Below are positions 1 to 8,553 of a stretch of 64,000 nt of DNA, in pieces. The translations under genes and the position numbers were made by a program. Numbering within the stretch: position 1 is the first letter of the stretch; each line of letters starts with the position of its first letter. Source of the stretch: a virus; IMG/VR virus record IMGVR_UViG_3300003877_000001, positions 124,001 to 188,000 of that record; one strand, 5' to 3'. The notes beneath the pieces are model-generated. The model saw only the letters and a list, made by a program, of their open reading frames with translations, was not told the DNA's origin and made no database searches.

Positions 1-2
1 AT

Positions 3-668
3 ACATATGTATTTGAAATTATATATCCTGAAAATCGTATTGTTATTGATTATGGTAAGACTGAAGATTTGGTTCTTTTAGGTGTTATCAATACTGATGG
101 TGGTGATGAAATGTCATATGATGATATGGTGTATAATCACTCTGATGAATTTACTATTGTTGAAAAGTATGATGTAACATCTGATATTTCTAAATTAAAG
201 GAATTAGAAGAAGATAACAAAGAAGGATTTGTTGTACGTTATTCTAATGGCTTCCGTGTAAAAGTAAAATTCGATGAATATTGCAGATTACATAGAATCG
301 TTACTAACGTATCTAATAAGACAATTTGGGAATCATTGAAAAATGGTGAAGGATTGGATGAAGTTATTGATAGAGTTCCTGATGAATTCTACAATTGGGT
401 TAGACGTACTGAAAAGGGTTTAAATGATATGTATATTGAAATTGAAGTTGAAACATTACGTGAATTCGTTAGGGTAACTAATTTAGTTAGTTTGAAAAAT
501 GGATTTGATCCTTTTGAAAGAAAGAAAGAATTTGCTTTAATAGCAAAAGAATTTAAACATTCTGGATTATTATTTTCTATGTATAATAATAAAAATTATT
601 CTGAAGCAATTTGGAAAATGATTAAACCAGACTGGTCAACACCATTTAGAGATGGGTATGAAAATTAG
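3..668 (+). CDS. T4 Rnl1-like RNA ligase, C-terminal part (cut by left edge)
   Basis: The frame is open to the left edge, so only the C-terminal 221 residues are present. The first visible residues (TYVFEIIYPENRIVIDYG) resemble the middle of T4 RNA ligase 1 proteins. EGFVV and KVKFDEY fit nucleotidyltransferase motifs IV and V. The adenylated lysine (KxDG) lies outside the window. Rnl1-type ligases reseal cleaved tRNA anticodon loops together with polynucleotide kinase, which is encoded near 15 kb. It ends TAG TAA, a double stop, followed by a terminator hairpin. Confidence 0.75.
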   Translation, partial: TYVFEIIYPENRIVIDYGKTEDLVLLGVINTDGGDEMSYDDMVYNHSDEFTIVEKYDVTSDISKLKELEEDNKEGFVVRYSNGFRVKVKFDEYCRLHRIVTNVSNKTIWESLKNGEGLDEVIDRVPDEFYNWVRRTEKGLNDMYIEIEVETLREFVRVTNLVSLKNGFDPFERKKEFALIAKEFKHSGLLFSMYNNKNYSEAIWKMIKPDWSTPFRDGYEN

Positions 669-675
669 TAAAAAT

Positions 676-701
676 AAAGGGGCGATAATTCGCTCCTTTT
701 T
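676..701 (+). terminator. intrinsic terminator
   Basis: A GC-rich hairpin (AAAGGGGCGA pairing with TCGCTCCTTT) runs into a T-tract directly after the RNA ligase stop. Confidence 0.8.
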
Positions 702-732
702 CATTTTATAGTATTTTACATTAGATATAAAA

Positions 733-745
733 GTATTTATATTTG
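733..745 (+). promoter_or_regulatory. promoter -7 element
   Basis: TATATTTG matches the Bacteroidota TAnnTTTG element, and the overlapping GTATTTATA matches the downstream box seen before many genes here. It lies 15 bases before the next ATG. Confidence 0.5.
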
Positions 746-760
746 TAGATAAATAAAAAA

Positions 761-1069
761 ATGGAACTAACAGAATACACTATATATAAACATAATAATA
801 AAGCATATTTGAGATTTGAAAGTACTGAAAGATTTTTATGGTTCTTCAAAAAACAAGTATATAGATTTATACCAAGAAAGCATCTCTACAATAGTAAGGG
901 AAAGAAAATCCGTAAGTGGACGATACATATGTTCCCAACTGAAATGAGTACATATTATGAGCATTTATTAGTGTGTGGGAATAAAAATGAAAGAGAAAAA
1001 TTTATTGAAAAATACCCACATATTCAACTATATTTAAACGAATTAAACACTTTTATTAAATTTTATTAA
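761..1069 (+). CDS. hypothetical basic protein, 102 aa
   Basis: I do not recognise this protein. It is rich in lysine, tyrosine and phenylalanine, with no clear motif or membrane segment. The A-rich leader and promoter-like box just upstream support the start. It stands alone between a terminator and the next promoter. Confidence 0.6.
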   Translation: MELTEYTIYKHNNKAYLRFESTERFLWFFKKQVYRFIPRKHLYNSKGKKIRKWTIHMFPTEMSTYYEHLLVCGNKNEREKFIEKYPHIQLYLNELNTFIKFY

Positions 1070-1075
1070 AAATTT

Positions 1076-1107
1076 GTAACCTTTTTCTTGCATGTTACGT
1101 ATTTATA
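1076..1107 (+). promoter_or_regulatory. phage promoter motif GTAAC-N16-ACGTATTTATA
   Basis: GTAAC (1076-1080) and ACGTATTTATA (1097-1107) are separated by 16 bases. The same pair recurs 13 times in the window upstream of genes. This copy drives a short leader region and probably the Tyr tRNA group. Confidence 0.7.
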
Positions 1108-1128
1108 AACGATTTTTGTAAACAATTA

Positions 1129-1194
1129 ATGAAAAAAGATATTATAATAAGTAAAAAAGACATAACTGGTGGTAGTGTAATACCACCAAAATAA
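1129..1194 (+). CDS. possible small peptide, 21 aa
   Basis: A short ATG-started frame follows the promoter motif. It contains a hairpin (GGTGGTA pairing with TACCACC). It may be a leader peptide or chance; there is no homology I can recognise. Confidence 0.25.
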   Translation: MKKDIIISKKDITGGSVIPPK

Positions 1195-1204
1195 ATTAGA
1201 AATC

Positions 1205-1288
1205 ATGACAAAAGTTAATACATATAAGAAATATAAAAACTATCCAGATACTGGATCAGGTATTCTATGTACTAACTTTGGTGGCTAA
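1205..1288 (+). CDS. possible small peptide, 27 aa
   Basis: This short frame (starting MTKVNTYKKY) sits between the promoter motif and a terminator, upstream of the Tyr tRNA. The layout promoter, small frame, terminator, tRNA is repeated at 20.26-20.6 kb, which suggests a leader or attenuator unit. Confidence 0.35.
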   Translation: MTKVNTYKKYKNYPDTGSGILCTNFGG

Positions 1289-1311
1289 AGCCATAAAGTT
1301 TAAAATATAGA

Positions 1312-1344
1312 AACCCTGATTCAGAAATGAGTCAGGGTTTTTTT
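1312..1344 (+). terminator. intrinsic terminator
   Basis: AACCCTGA pairs with TCAGGGTT and is followed by a T-run. Confidence 0.85.
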
Positions 1345-1353
1345 ATGCCATAT

Positions 1354-1434
1354 TGTACGGTTGAACAGGTGGTGAGTTCCGCACACTGTAAATGTGCTGC
1401 TTCGGCTATGGGGGTTCGATTCCCTTCCGTACAA
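1354..1434 (+). tRNA. tRNA-Tyr (GTA)
   Basis: The acceptor TGTACGG/CCGTACA, loop CTGTAAA with anticodon GTA at 1388-1390, a 12-base variable region and a T-arm are all present. No CCA is encoded. Confidence 0.9.
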
Positions 1435-1505
1435 CAATTAACATTGTTAATTGAATTAGACTATATTAAAAAGTAATATAGTTCAAAAAACAATATTAAA
1501 ATTGT
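1435..1505. repeat. inter-tRNA inverted repeats
   Basis: There are consecutive near-perfect hairpins: CAATTAACA/TGTTAATTG (1435-1453) and ACTATATTA/TAATATAGT (1460-1482), then ACAAT/ATTGT. They follow the tRNA directly and may be processing or termination structures. Confidence 0.5.
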
Positions 1506-1511
1506 CATAGA

Positions 1512-1601
1512 ATGGTACATGAAGGACTTATTGATAAAAATAATATAATTCCATTATCAGAATATTTACCTGATAATTGGAAAATTTATTATTATGGATA
1601 A
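1512..1601 (+). CDS. possible small protein, 29 aa
   Basis: The ATG frame MVHEGLIDKNN... reads like a short coding remnant with typical local codon use. Function is unknown. Confidence 0.3.
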   Translation: MVHEGLIDKNNIIPLSEYLPDNWKIYYYG

Positions 1602-1618
1602 TTTAAAATGATAAAATA

Positions 1619-1966
1619 ATGGTAAGGTTAAGTGAAATATTGCATGGAAGTGGTGTCTTTTCAAAAGACTTCAAAACTAGGATTGCCCAAAAGCAAATCA
1701 GAGTTAATGGAGAAACTATTGAAGGTGACATAGAGATTGACATAGATTTCATTCATAAGGATTTCTTTATGGATATTGGAGATTTAATGTTTAGCTTAAT
1801 GGATAGAGATATTTGGCAATTGCAGTTACAGATTTTCGGTATAGAAAATTTAGCAACATCAAATATTACCAATAGTTTAACTGAAGAATTAAGGAAGTTT
1901 CTAATGGTGAGAACTTCAAAGAAAAATGTTTTTGTAATTAAATTAAATGAAAAGCTGCTGAATTAG
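1619..1966 (+). CDS. S4-like RNA-binding domain protein, 115 aa
   Basis: Residues 3-33 (RLSEILHGSGVFSKDFKTRI, then QIRVNGE) resemble an S4 domain as found in TyrRS C-termini and pseudouridine synthases. The remaining 80 residues are unassigned. It ends TAG and lies between tRNA genes, which fits an RNA-binding role, but the family call rests on the first third only. Confidence 0.5.
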   Translation: MVRLSEILHGSGVFSKDFKTRIAQKQIRVNGETIEGDIEIDIDFIHKDFFMDIGDLMFSLMDRDIWQLQLQIFGIENLATSNITNSLTEELRKFLMVRTSKKNVFVIKLNEKLLN

Positions 1967-1971
1967 TTTGG

Positions 1972-2091
1972 ATGTCCAAAGTAAAAACAAATGAATGGAT
2001 TGATAAAGTAAGAGCAAGATTAGGTGAACAAACACTTTTAAATGAATTTAATGGACAAAGAGATTTGTTCGAAGATAAAGAATTAATATAA
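1972..2091 (+). CDS. small hypothetical protein, 39 aa
   Basis: This ATG frame begins MSKVKTNEWIDKVRARLGEQ and starts 5 bases after the previous stop. Composition looks coding. Function is unknown. Confidence 0.45.
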   Translation: MSKVKTNEWIDKVRARLGEQTLLNEFNGQRDLFEDKELI

Positions 2092-2119
2092 TGAGAACTA
2101 AATTTAAACATAAACAGTA

Positions 2120-2155
2120 GACCTTCTACATTTCCCCTTTCGGGTGTGTAGAGGT
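2120..2155 (+). other. strong hairpin upstream of tRNA-Lys
   Basis: ACCTTCTACA pairs with TGTGTAGAGGT around a C/T-rich loop. No T-run follows, so it is a structured leader or processing signal rather than a clear terminator. Confidence 0.4.
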
Positions 2156-2163
2156 TCTCCTAT

Positions 2164-2236
2164 GCATCCGTAACTTAACTGGTAAAGTAGGTAACTCTTA
2201 ATTATCGAGATAAGGGTTCGACTCCCTTCGGATGCA
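2164..2236 (+). tRNA. tRNA-Lys (CTT)
   Basis: Acceptor GCATCCG/CGGATGC, anticodon stem GGTAA/TTATC and loop CTCTTAA give anticodon CTT. The T-arm AAGGG/CCCTT is present. Confidence 0.85.
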
Positions 2237-2238
2237 CA

Positions 2239-2398
2239 ACACTACACATTGTGTAGTGTATCGCAAATCAAAATAAAAATTTTTAATTTGTTGATTATTA
2301 ATATATTATAATCAAATATCGTGTATTGCGATATGCGATATAGTAATAATTTGAGTAAAGTATTGTTTTTCGGTACTTATCTCTAAAAATTACTAAAT
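2239..2398. repeat. inverted-repeat-rich spacer between tRNAs
   Basis: A perfect hairpin ACACTACACA/TGTGTAGTGT lies at 2239-2259. It is followed by several AT-rich imperfect palindromes (for example GATTATTAATATATTATAATC-like). I see no gene here. Confidence 0.45.
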
Positions 2399-2481
2399 AC
2401 ATCGGTGGCAGAGAGGCTTATGCACCTGACTTTTAATCAGGGTTGTTCGCAACAACGTGGGTTCGAATCCCACCCGATGTA
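2399..2481 (+). tRNA. tRNA with Lys anticodon TTT but a long variable arm
   Basis: Acceptor ACATCGG/CCGATGT, anticodon stem CCTGA/TCAGG and loop CTTTTAA give TTT (2432-2434). The variable region is 15 bases and folds as GTTG-TTCG-CAAC, a class II arm normally restricted to Leu, Ser and Tyr tRNAs. A normal Lys(TTT) tRNA lies 50 bases downstream. Confidence 0.8.
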
Positions 2482-2532
2482 CAATAATTATCTTTAAATT
2501 GTTTTAATTGTTACAATATAAAGATAAAATAT

Positions 2533-2605
2533 GCCATCATAACTCAATTGGTAGAGTATTCCGCTTTTAACGGAAGAGTTGAGGGTTCAAGTCCCTCTGG
2601 TGGTA
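2533..2605 (+). tRNA. tRNA-Lys (TTT)
   Basis: Acceptor GCCATCA/TGGTGGT with wobble pairs, loop CTTTTAA, standard short variable loop. It is class I and looks functional. Confidence 0.9.
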
Positions 2606-2654
2606 CTAGTTACTTTTGGTTTTTAAATAGTATTTATATTTAAAAGCTGATAAT

Positions 2655-3092
2655 ATGAAAAAAATATGTAGTAAATGTAAAGATGAAAAAGAGATTGATG
2701 AATTTAGTAAAAACAAATCTCGTAAAGATGGTCACAATAACTATTGTAAAGAATGTATGAGATCACATTCAAAAAAATATTATAGTGAGAATAATGAAAA
2801 AATGAGAAAACAAATAAGTATTGGAAATAAAAGAAGAATTGATGAAAATAGAAAAAAGATATTTGAATATAAATCAACCCATTCATGTGTAGATTGCGGT
2901 GAAGATGATCCAATAGTTTTACAGTTTGATCATCTTAATAATAAAAAATACCAACTTTCAACAATGACAAATGGTGGATACTCTTGGGAAACAATAATGA
3001 AAGAAATTAAAAAATGTGATGTGCGTTGTGCTAATTGTCATATGAGAAGAACAGCAACGCAATATAGTTGGTATGTTAATGAATTAAATTAA
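2655..3092 (+). CDS. HNH homing endonuclease, 145 aa
   Basis: An N-terminal zinc motif (CSKCKDEKEIDEFSK...YCKECMR) is followed by C-x2-C (CVDCGEDD), the HNH core FDHLNNKKYQ and a final CANCHMRR. This is the free-standing phage HNH type. It begins about 50 bases after tRNA-Lys, behind an AGTATTTATA promoter-like box. A paralogue with the same layout lies at 22437. It is likely a selfish element associated with the tRNA island. Confidence 0.85.
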   Translation: MKKICSKCKDEKEIDEFSKNKSRKDGHNNYCKECMRSHSKKYYSENNEKMRKQISIGNKRRIDENRKKIFEYKSTHSCVDCGEDDPIVLQFDHLNNKKYQLSTMTNGGYSWETIMKEIKKCDVRCANCHMRRTATQYSWYVNELN

Positions 3093-3097
3093 AAATT

Positions 3098-3319
3098 ATG
3101 GAAACTAGATTATGGGAAATTGAATTTGTATCTTGTGAAGGGAATGATCGATGGTTAGTTGGTCGTTTTCCTGAAGAATATGAAGCATGGGAAGTTGAAT
3201 CTAGATTTAGAGAAACTTCTTATGGTTGTGGTGACGATCCAGCAGAATTTAGATCATGTGAATGGTATTGGGATCAATCTGTTGAAGCAAATGAAGATTG
3301 TTGCCATGATTATACTTGA
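3098..3319 (+). CDS. hypothetical acidic protein, 73 aa
   Basis: Not recognised. It is rich in E, W, C and D, with a Cys-rich C-terminus (CEWYWDQS...EDCCHDY). It starts 5 bases after the HNH stop. The acidity and small size would suit an inhibitor or DNA mimic, but that is a guess. Confidence 0.55.
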   Translation: METRLWEIEFVSCEGNDRWLVGRFPEEYEAWEVESRFRETSYGCGDDPAEFRSCEWYWDQSVEANEDCCHDYT

Positions 3320-3356
3320 ATAATGTAAAATATAATTTAATAATTGTTGTGTTTTT

Positions 3357-3385
3357 GTAACATATATCTTTATTTATACGTAAAA
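3357..3385 (+). promoter_or_regulatory. phage promoter motif GTAAC-N16-ACGTA
   Basis: GTAAC at 3357-3361 and ACGTA at 3378-3382. The next ATG is 10 bases further, implying a very short leader. Confidence 0.65.
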
Positions 3386-3391
3386 GAATGT

Positions 3392-3679
3392 ATGAAGAAA
3401 AAATTGATATACTACTCGCTATATTCGAATAAAGAACAGGACAGTCTAATTGCAATGGCTTATTCGGAAGAAGATTTAAAAGAACTTTGTTTAGAAAATA
3501 CTGAAGGTGTTCTATTTGAATATGATGTCGAACAAAAGGAAGGTCATATGGACACATTATTAAACGAAAGACTCTATAAAGGTAAGTTAAAATTAGCTAA
3601 AAAAGTAAAAACAAAAAAGAAAACAGAAGAAGATAATGACGAAATAATGCTCAATTCTGAAATAGGTGATTTAAGATAA
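3392..3679 (+). CDS. hypothetical protein, 95 aa
   Basis: I chose the ATG at 3392 (MKKKLIYYSLYSNK) because upstream in-frame codons overlap the promoter motif. The C-terminus is lysine-rich then acidic. The family is not recognised. Confidence 0.6.
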   Translation: MKKKLIYYSLYSNKEQDSLIAMAYSEEDLKELCLENTEGVLFEYDVEQKEGHMDTLLNERLYKGKLKLAKKVKTKKKTEEDNDEIMLNSEIGDLR

Positions 3680-3776
3680 ATCACTTTTTTTAAATTCTAT
3701 TGTCAAAATCTTGACAATACAAAATAATTGTTATATATTTACAGGATAATAATATTATTTTAATCCCTGTTTAAAA

Positions 3777-4544
3777 ATGACAAAGAAAAAAACGGTAAAA
3801 AAGACAACCACGACAACTGTGGTAACAGAAGAAGTTGTAGCAAGCAAGACCCAAATTGTTTGCATATTAGATGCTTCAAGTTCAATGAACTCAATTATAG
3901 ATGAAGCAAGAGATGGATTTAATAAATTCATTGATGATCAGAAAAAACTTGGTGATGAAGCATCTTTAACTGTTGCAACATTCTCTTCAGGTGGTGAAAA
4001 TAATGGTTATGAATTACTATTCAATGATGTTTCACTTAATAATGTAGAACATTTAACACAAGAAGATTGGTATGGTAATGGTCTGACTGCATTATATGAT
4101 GCAATTGGTAAAGCTATTACTGATATATCTGCTGCACATAAAAAAATGAAGAAAGCAGATAGACCAGATAAGGTTTTATTTGCAATTGTGACTGATGGGC
4201 ATGAAAATGCAAGTAGAGAATTCACTCAGAGTTCAATTAAGACACTTATTAGTAAACAAGAAAAGCAAGATTGGCAATTTCTTTATTTAGCTGCTGATCA
4301 AGATGCAACAGTTGCTTCAAGTGCAATTGGTGTTAGTCGTGGTAGTACGTTAAGCTATACCAATAGTACTACTGGAAATGCAGTAGTATTTGATACACTA
4401 TCAATGGCTTCAACTAATTATAGAGGTATGAGTAAATCTAGTGCAACTTTTACTAGTGATAGTGCAAATCTAATGTCAACAGTCACAGACGGTAGTGGTG
4501 TTGTTGGTGAGAAAAAAATAAATTCAGATAAAATTAAGAAATAA
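3777..4544 (+). CDS. von Willebrand factor A domain protein
   Basis: A Thr/Val-rich N-terminus (residues 1-25) precedes a VWA fold. It has the metal-ion-dependent adhesion site DASSSMNS (DxSxS), the conserved Thr in GLTALYD and the Asp in VTDGHEN. There is no signal peptide, so it is probably cytoplasmic. The last 70 residues are Ser/Thr-rich low complexity. Phage VWA proteins of this kind have no settled role; related host proteins work with MoxR ATPases, but none is visible nearby. It is a single-gene unit closed by a terminator. Confidence 0.85.
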   Translation: MTKKKTVKKTTTTTVVTEEVVASKTQIVCILDASSSMNSIIDEARDGFNKFIDDQKKLGDEASLTVATFSSGGENNGYELLFNDVSLNNVEHLTQEDWYGNGLTALYDAIGKAITDISAAHKKMKKADRPDKVLFAIVTDGHENASREFTQSSIKTLISKQEKQDWQFLYLAADQDATVASSAIGVSRGSTLSYTNSTTGNAVVFDTLSMASTNYRGMSKSSATFTSDSANLMSTVTDGSGVVGEKKINSDKIKK

Positions 4545-4572
4545 AATATTTTTTGTTTAATTGTTTAGGTTT

Positions 4573-4602
4573 AAAGGTGTCGAATTCGACACCTTTTTTT
4601 TT
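4573..4602 (+). terminator. intrinsic terminator
   Basis: The perfect palindrome AGGTGTCGAATTCGACACCT is followed by nine T. Bases 4603-4820 are AT-rich and hold no gene that I can see. Confidence 0.9.
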
Positions 4603-4820
4603 ATAAAAATTTTAATATGGTCATTGCCAGACAATTAAAGTTCTATTGTTTTTTATGAAAAAAATACATTAAAAAATAATTGAAAATAATTGCGTTTCTG
4701 CAAGAATATTTCAATCTTTGTGAGTATTTAAAAATACACCAATTTAATAATATAGGATAAAAGTTAATCAATTCTAACATTGAAATACTTAAATAACTTT
4801 AATAAAATTATATAAAATAC

Positions 4821-7800
4821 ATGGAAGAAACTTTAGAAGAACAACCTAAAGAGGGTAAAGTATATTCTAAATATACAAGAGATGAAATTCACGAAGCCAC
4901 ATTAGCCTATTTTAATGGCGATAATTTAGCAACAGAAGTTTGGATAAACAAATACTGTTTAAAAGATTCAGATGGTAATCTTTACGAAAAAACTCCTGAT
5001 GATATGCATTGGAGATTAGCAAAAGAATTAGCAAGAATAGAAAAGAAATATACAAACCCTTTATTCGCTGAAGAAATATACGAAAAAATCAAACATTTTA
5101 AGAAAATAGTTCCACAAGGTTCACCAATGTCAGGCATTGGAAATGATTTTCAAATTGTATCCATCTCAAATTGTTTTGTAATTGGTAATGAAAATGAAGC
5201 AGATTCATATGGTGGTATTTTTAAATTAGATCAGGAAATTGCACAACTACAAAAAAGAAGAGCAGGTGTTGGTGTAGATTTATCTTTTATAAGACCTGAA
5301 GGTTCACCTGTAAAAAATTCTGCATTAACATCAACAGGTATCGTTCCATTTATGGAAAGGTTCTCAAATACAACAAGAGAAGTTGCACAAGATGGTAGAC
5401 GTGGTGCTTTAATGGAATCTATTTCAATTAAACACCCAGATGCTGAAGCATTTATTGATGCCAAATTAGATGGTACTAAAGTAACAGGTGCAAATGTATC
5501 GGTTAAAATTGATGATGATTTTATGGAAGCTGCTACACAAGGCACAACCTATACACAACAATATCCAATAAATTCTAATAATCCAACATTTACTAAAGAA
5601 GTTAATGCATCTAAAATATGGAAAAAAATTATCCATAATGCATGGGATAAGGCAGAACCGGGTATTTTATATTGGGATACTTTAATTAATGAATCTGTTC
5701 CTGATTGTTATAGTGATTTAGGTTTTAAAACAATATCAACAAACCCTTGTCTTACTTTAGATTCGAACATAATGACAGATAAAGGTAATAAAACTGTTGA
5801 AGAATTGATTGGTGTTAAATTCATCGCAATGGTCGATGGTGGTTTTTATTCATCGACAGATAAAGGTTTTTTTATAACAGGTGAAAATAGAGATGTTTTT
5901 CAAATAACTACAAAAAAAGGATTTAAAATAAAGTCAACAGATAATCATGAATTTAAACAAGTACTTGAAATAAATAGAAATGATAAGAAATATAAATGGA
6001 CTGAATTAAAAAACTTTCAAATTGGTGATACTATTAATCTTAACAACAATATTGGGATGAATTGGAATGGAGAAGGAAATTTTGAAGAAGGTTGGTTAAT
6101 TGGAAGTTTATTAGGTGATGGAACATTCGATAATGAATCCGCAATTTTAAGATATTGGGGTGAAGATAGAAAAGAAACTAAAAATTATGCTATTGAATGT
6201 ATAAAAAATAATTTAAAATATAGATTGGATTTGGGTAACTCTAAAGATGATTTAGAAATCGAACAAGTTAAAAGTGTTAATTTAAAAAAATTATCATACG
6301 AATATGGTGTTTTAAATGATAAAAGAATTAACAATAAAATAGAAAAAGCAAGTAGTAAGTTTTATAAGGGATTCTTATGTGGGTGGTTTGATGCTGATGG
6401 AACTGTAAATAATAATATTGAAAAGGGTGTTAACGTTAGACTAGCATCATCAATTTTGGAAAATTTATATGTGGCACAAAGAATGTTATCTAAAATTGGT
6501 ATTATCTCAACCGTTTATGAAAATAGAAGAGAAGAACAATATAAAAAAATGCCCGATGGTAATGGTGGGTATAAAATGTATAAAACAAAGTCACAACATG
6601 AGTTATCAATATCTAAGGATAATCTATTAATCTTCCAAGAGGAAATAAATTTTATTGAAAATAGTAAAAAAAATAAATTAAAAAATGCTTTAAATAATTT
6701 AGATAGGGGGTTATATAGAGAAAGATTTGTTGATACTATTAAATCTATTGAATATGTTGGTGTTGAGAATGTTTATGATTGTCAAATCCCCGATAAAAAT
6801 GAATTTGATGCAAATGGGATTAGTACACATAATTGTGGTGAAATTCCTTTATGTGCAAATGATAGTTGTAGATTATTAGCTATTAATTTATTTGGTTACG
6901 TTGTAAATCCATTTACTGATAATGCTTTTTTTGATTGGGAATCTTTTAAAATAGATGTTAGAATTGCTGAAAAATTAATGGATGATATTATTGATCTTGA
7001 ATTAGAAAAAATAGATAAAATATTAGCTAAAATAGATTCCGATCCAGAAGATTTACACATTAGAGAAACCGAAAGAAATCTTTGGGTTAGTATTAAAGAT
7101 AAAGCAGAAAGAGGTCGTAGAACAGGATTAGGTATTACAGCAGAAGGTGATATGTTAGCTGCATTAGGTTTAACATATGGTACTGACGAAGCTAATAAAT
7201 TTTCAGAAGAAGTACATAAACAATTAAAACTTGAAGCATATCGTTCATCAGTATATATGGCAAGAGATAGAGGTGCTTTCCCAATGTATGATACTGAAAG
7301 AGAATTAAATAATCCATTTATTCAACGTATAAAAGACGAAGACTCTGATCTATATGATATGATGGTAATGTATGGTAGACGTAATCTAGCACTACTTACA
7401 ATAGCACCTACGGGTACAGTATCTATTATGACTCAAACTACATCAGGTATTGAACCTGTGTTCTTAGTTTATTATACTAGAAGAAGAAAAATAAATCCAA
7501 ATGATAAAAACGTTAGAGTTGATTTTACCGATGAATTAGGTGATACTTGGATGGAATATCCAGTATTTCATCATAATTTTGTTACTTGGTTAGAAGTTAA
7601 TGGTTACGATGTTGAAGATATTATTGAACACTATACTTCAGATCAAATTAACGAATTAGTTAAACTTTCACCATATTACGGTGCAACATCTAATGATGTT
7701 GATTGGGTTAAAAAAGTAGAAATGCAAGGAATGGTTCAAAAACATATTGATCATTCAATATCAGTTACTGTAAATCTCCCTAATGATGTAACTGAAGAAA

Positions 7801-8483
7801 CAGTTGCTAATGTATATGAAGCTGGTTGGAAACATGGATGTAAAGGAATTACTGTTTATCGTGATGGTTCACGTTCTGGTGTTTTAGTTACTGAAACAGA
7901 AAAGAAAAAGAAAGAAAAAGATAAGTTATTTAAAGATAATCATGCACCTAAAAGACCTAAAAGATTAAAAGCTGAAATTATAAGATTTCAAAATAATCTT
8001 GAAAAATGGATTGGTGTTGTTGGTATGATGGATGGAAGACCATATGAAGTTTTTACTGGTCGTATGCAAAATGGTTTATCTGAATTACCTACAAGTCTTA
8101 TTGAATGTGAAGTTGTTAAAGTAAGAGATGAAAATGGTATTAAAAGATATGATATTGAATATGTTGATTCTAATGGTGAAAAAGCTGTACATACAGGATT
8201 AAATCATACATTCAATGAAGAATATTGGAACTATGCTAAAATGATTAGTTCAGTATTACGTCATGGTATGCCAATAATCTATGTATTAGATTTAATACAA
8301 TCACTTAACTTAAATGATGAACATTTAAATACTTGGAAGAATGGTGTAGCTAGAGTAATAAAAAAATACATCAATGATGGTGAAAAGGGAAATGGTACAT
8401 GTCCAAATTGTGGGTCAGATAATTTAGAATATAAAGAAGGTTGCCTTACATGTGTATCATGTGGTAATAGTAAATGTGGATAA
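4821..8483 (+). CDS. nrdJ: adenosylcobalamin-dependent (class II) ribonucleotide reductase with intein
   Basis: It reduces ribonucleotides to deoxyribonucleotides for phage DNA synthesis. The precursor is 1220 aa; removing residues 310-671 (intein) leaves an 858-residue enzyme. Visible marks are QGSPMSGIGND near residue 95, GGIFKLDQEIAQLQKRRAGVG (glycyl-barrel start), the junction NP/CGEIPLC at the active site, and APTGTVSIMTQTTSGIEPVF. The C-terminal zinc ribbon (CPNCGSD...CVSCGNSKCG) is typical of NrdJ. Class II enzymes need vitamin B12 and no separate small subunit, consistent with no nrdB beside it. The thioredoxin at 43.5 kb could be its reductant. Confidence 0.95.
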   Translation: MEETLEEQPKEGKVYSKYTRDEIHEATLAYFNGDNLATEVWINKYCLKDSDGNLYEKTPDDMHWRLAKELARIEKKYTNPLFAEEIYEKIKHFKKIVPQGSPMSGIGNDFQIVSISNCFVIGNENEADSYGGIFKLDQEIAQLQKRRAGVGVDLSFIRPEGSPVKNSALTSTGIVPFMERFSNTTREVAQDGRRGALMESISIKHPDAEAFIDAKLDGTKVTGANVSVKIDDDFMEAATQGTTYTQQYPINSNNPTFTKEVNASKIWKKIIHNAWDKAEPGILYWDTLINESVPDCYSDLGFKTISTNPCLTLDSNIMTDKGNKTVEELIGVKFIAMVDGGFYSSTDKGFFITGENRDVFQITTKKGFKIKSTDNHEFKQVLEINRNDKKYKWTELKNFQIGDTINLNNNIGMNWNGEGNFEEGWLIGSLLGDGTFDNESAILRYWGEDRKETKNYAIECIKNNLKYRLDLGNSKDDLEIEQVKSVNLKKLSYEYGVLNDKRINNKIEKASSKFYKGFLCGWFDADGTVNNNIEKGVNVRLASSILENLYVAQRMLSKIGIISTVYENRREEQYKKMPDGNGGYKMYKTKSQHELSISKDNLLIFQEEINFIENSKKNKLKNALNNLDRGLYRERFVDTIKSIEYVGVENVYDCQIPDKNEFDANGISTHNCGEIPLCANDSCRLLAINLFGYVVNPFTDNAFFDWESFKIDVRIAEKLMDDIIDLELEKIDKILAKIDSDPEDLHIRETERNLWVSIKDKAERGRRTGLGITAEGDMLAALGLTYGTDEANKFSEEVHKQLKLEAYRSSVYMARDRGAFPMYDTERELNNPFIQRIKDEDSDLYDMMVMYGRRNLALLTIAPTGTVSIMTQTTSGIEPVFLVYYTRRRKINPNDKNVRVDFTDELGDTWMEYPVFHHNFVTWLEVNGYDVEDIIEHYTSDQINELVKLSPYYGATSNDVDWVKKVEMQGMVQKHIDHSISVTVNLPNDVTEETVANVYEAGWKHGCKGITVYRDGSRSGVLVTETEKKKKEKDKLFKDNHAPKRPKRLKAEIIRFQNNLEKWIGVVGMMDGRPYEVFTGRMQNGLSELPTSLIECEVVKVRDENGIKRYDIEYVDSNGEKAVHTGLNHTFNEEYWNYAKMISSVLRHGMPIIYVLDLIQSLNLNDEHLNTWKNGVARVIKKYINDGEKGNGTCPNCGSDNLEYKEGCLTCVSCGNSKCG
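5748..6833 (+). mobile_element. intein with LAGLIDADG homing endonuclease in nrdJ
   Basis: The 362-residue insertion starts with Cys (CLTLDSNIMTDKG, block A) and ends GISTHN before Cys of the C-extein, the classical splice junction. Block B is STDNHEF. Two LAGLIDADG-like motifs, GWLIGSLLGDG and GFLCGWFDADG, indicate a homing endonuclease. Insertion is exactly in the NPCGEIPL active-site motif, a known hotspot for RNR inteins. Confidence 0.92.
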
Positions 8484-8553
8484 ATGATAACACACACATA
8501 TTTAGGTAGAGAGGATTGGTTATATTCTCTCTATGTTTTTGAACAAAAGAAAC

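Noticed and set aside
2399-2481. Reading the class II Lys-like tRNA as tRNA-Leu (TAA)
   Set aside because: The stem CCTGA/TCAGG fixes the loop as CTTTTAA; shifting to TAA would break the stem.
5748-6833. Large insertion in nrdJ as a possible group I intron
   Set aside because: The insertion is open in frame, has intein splice blocks and LAGLIDADG motifs, so it is an intein.
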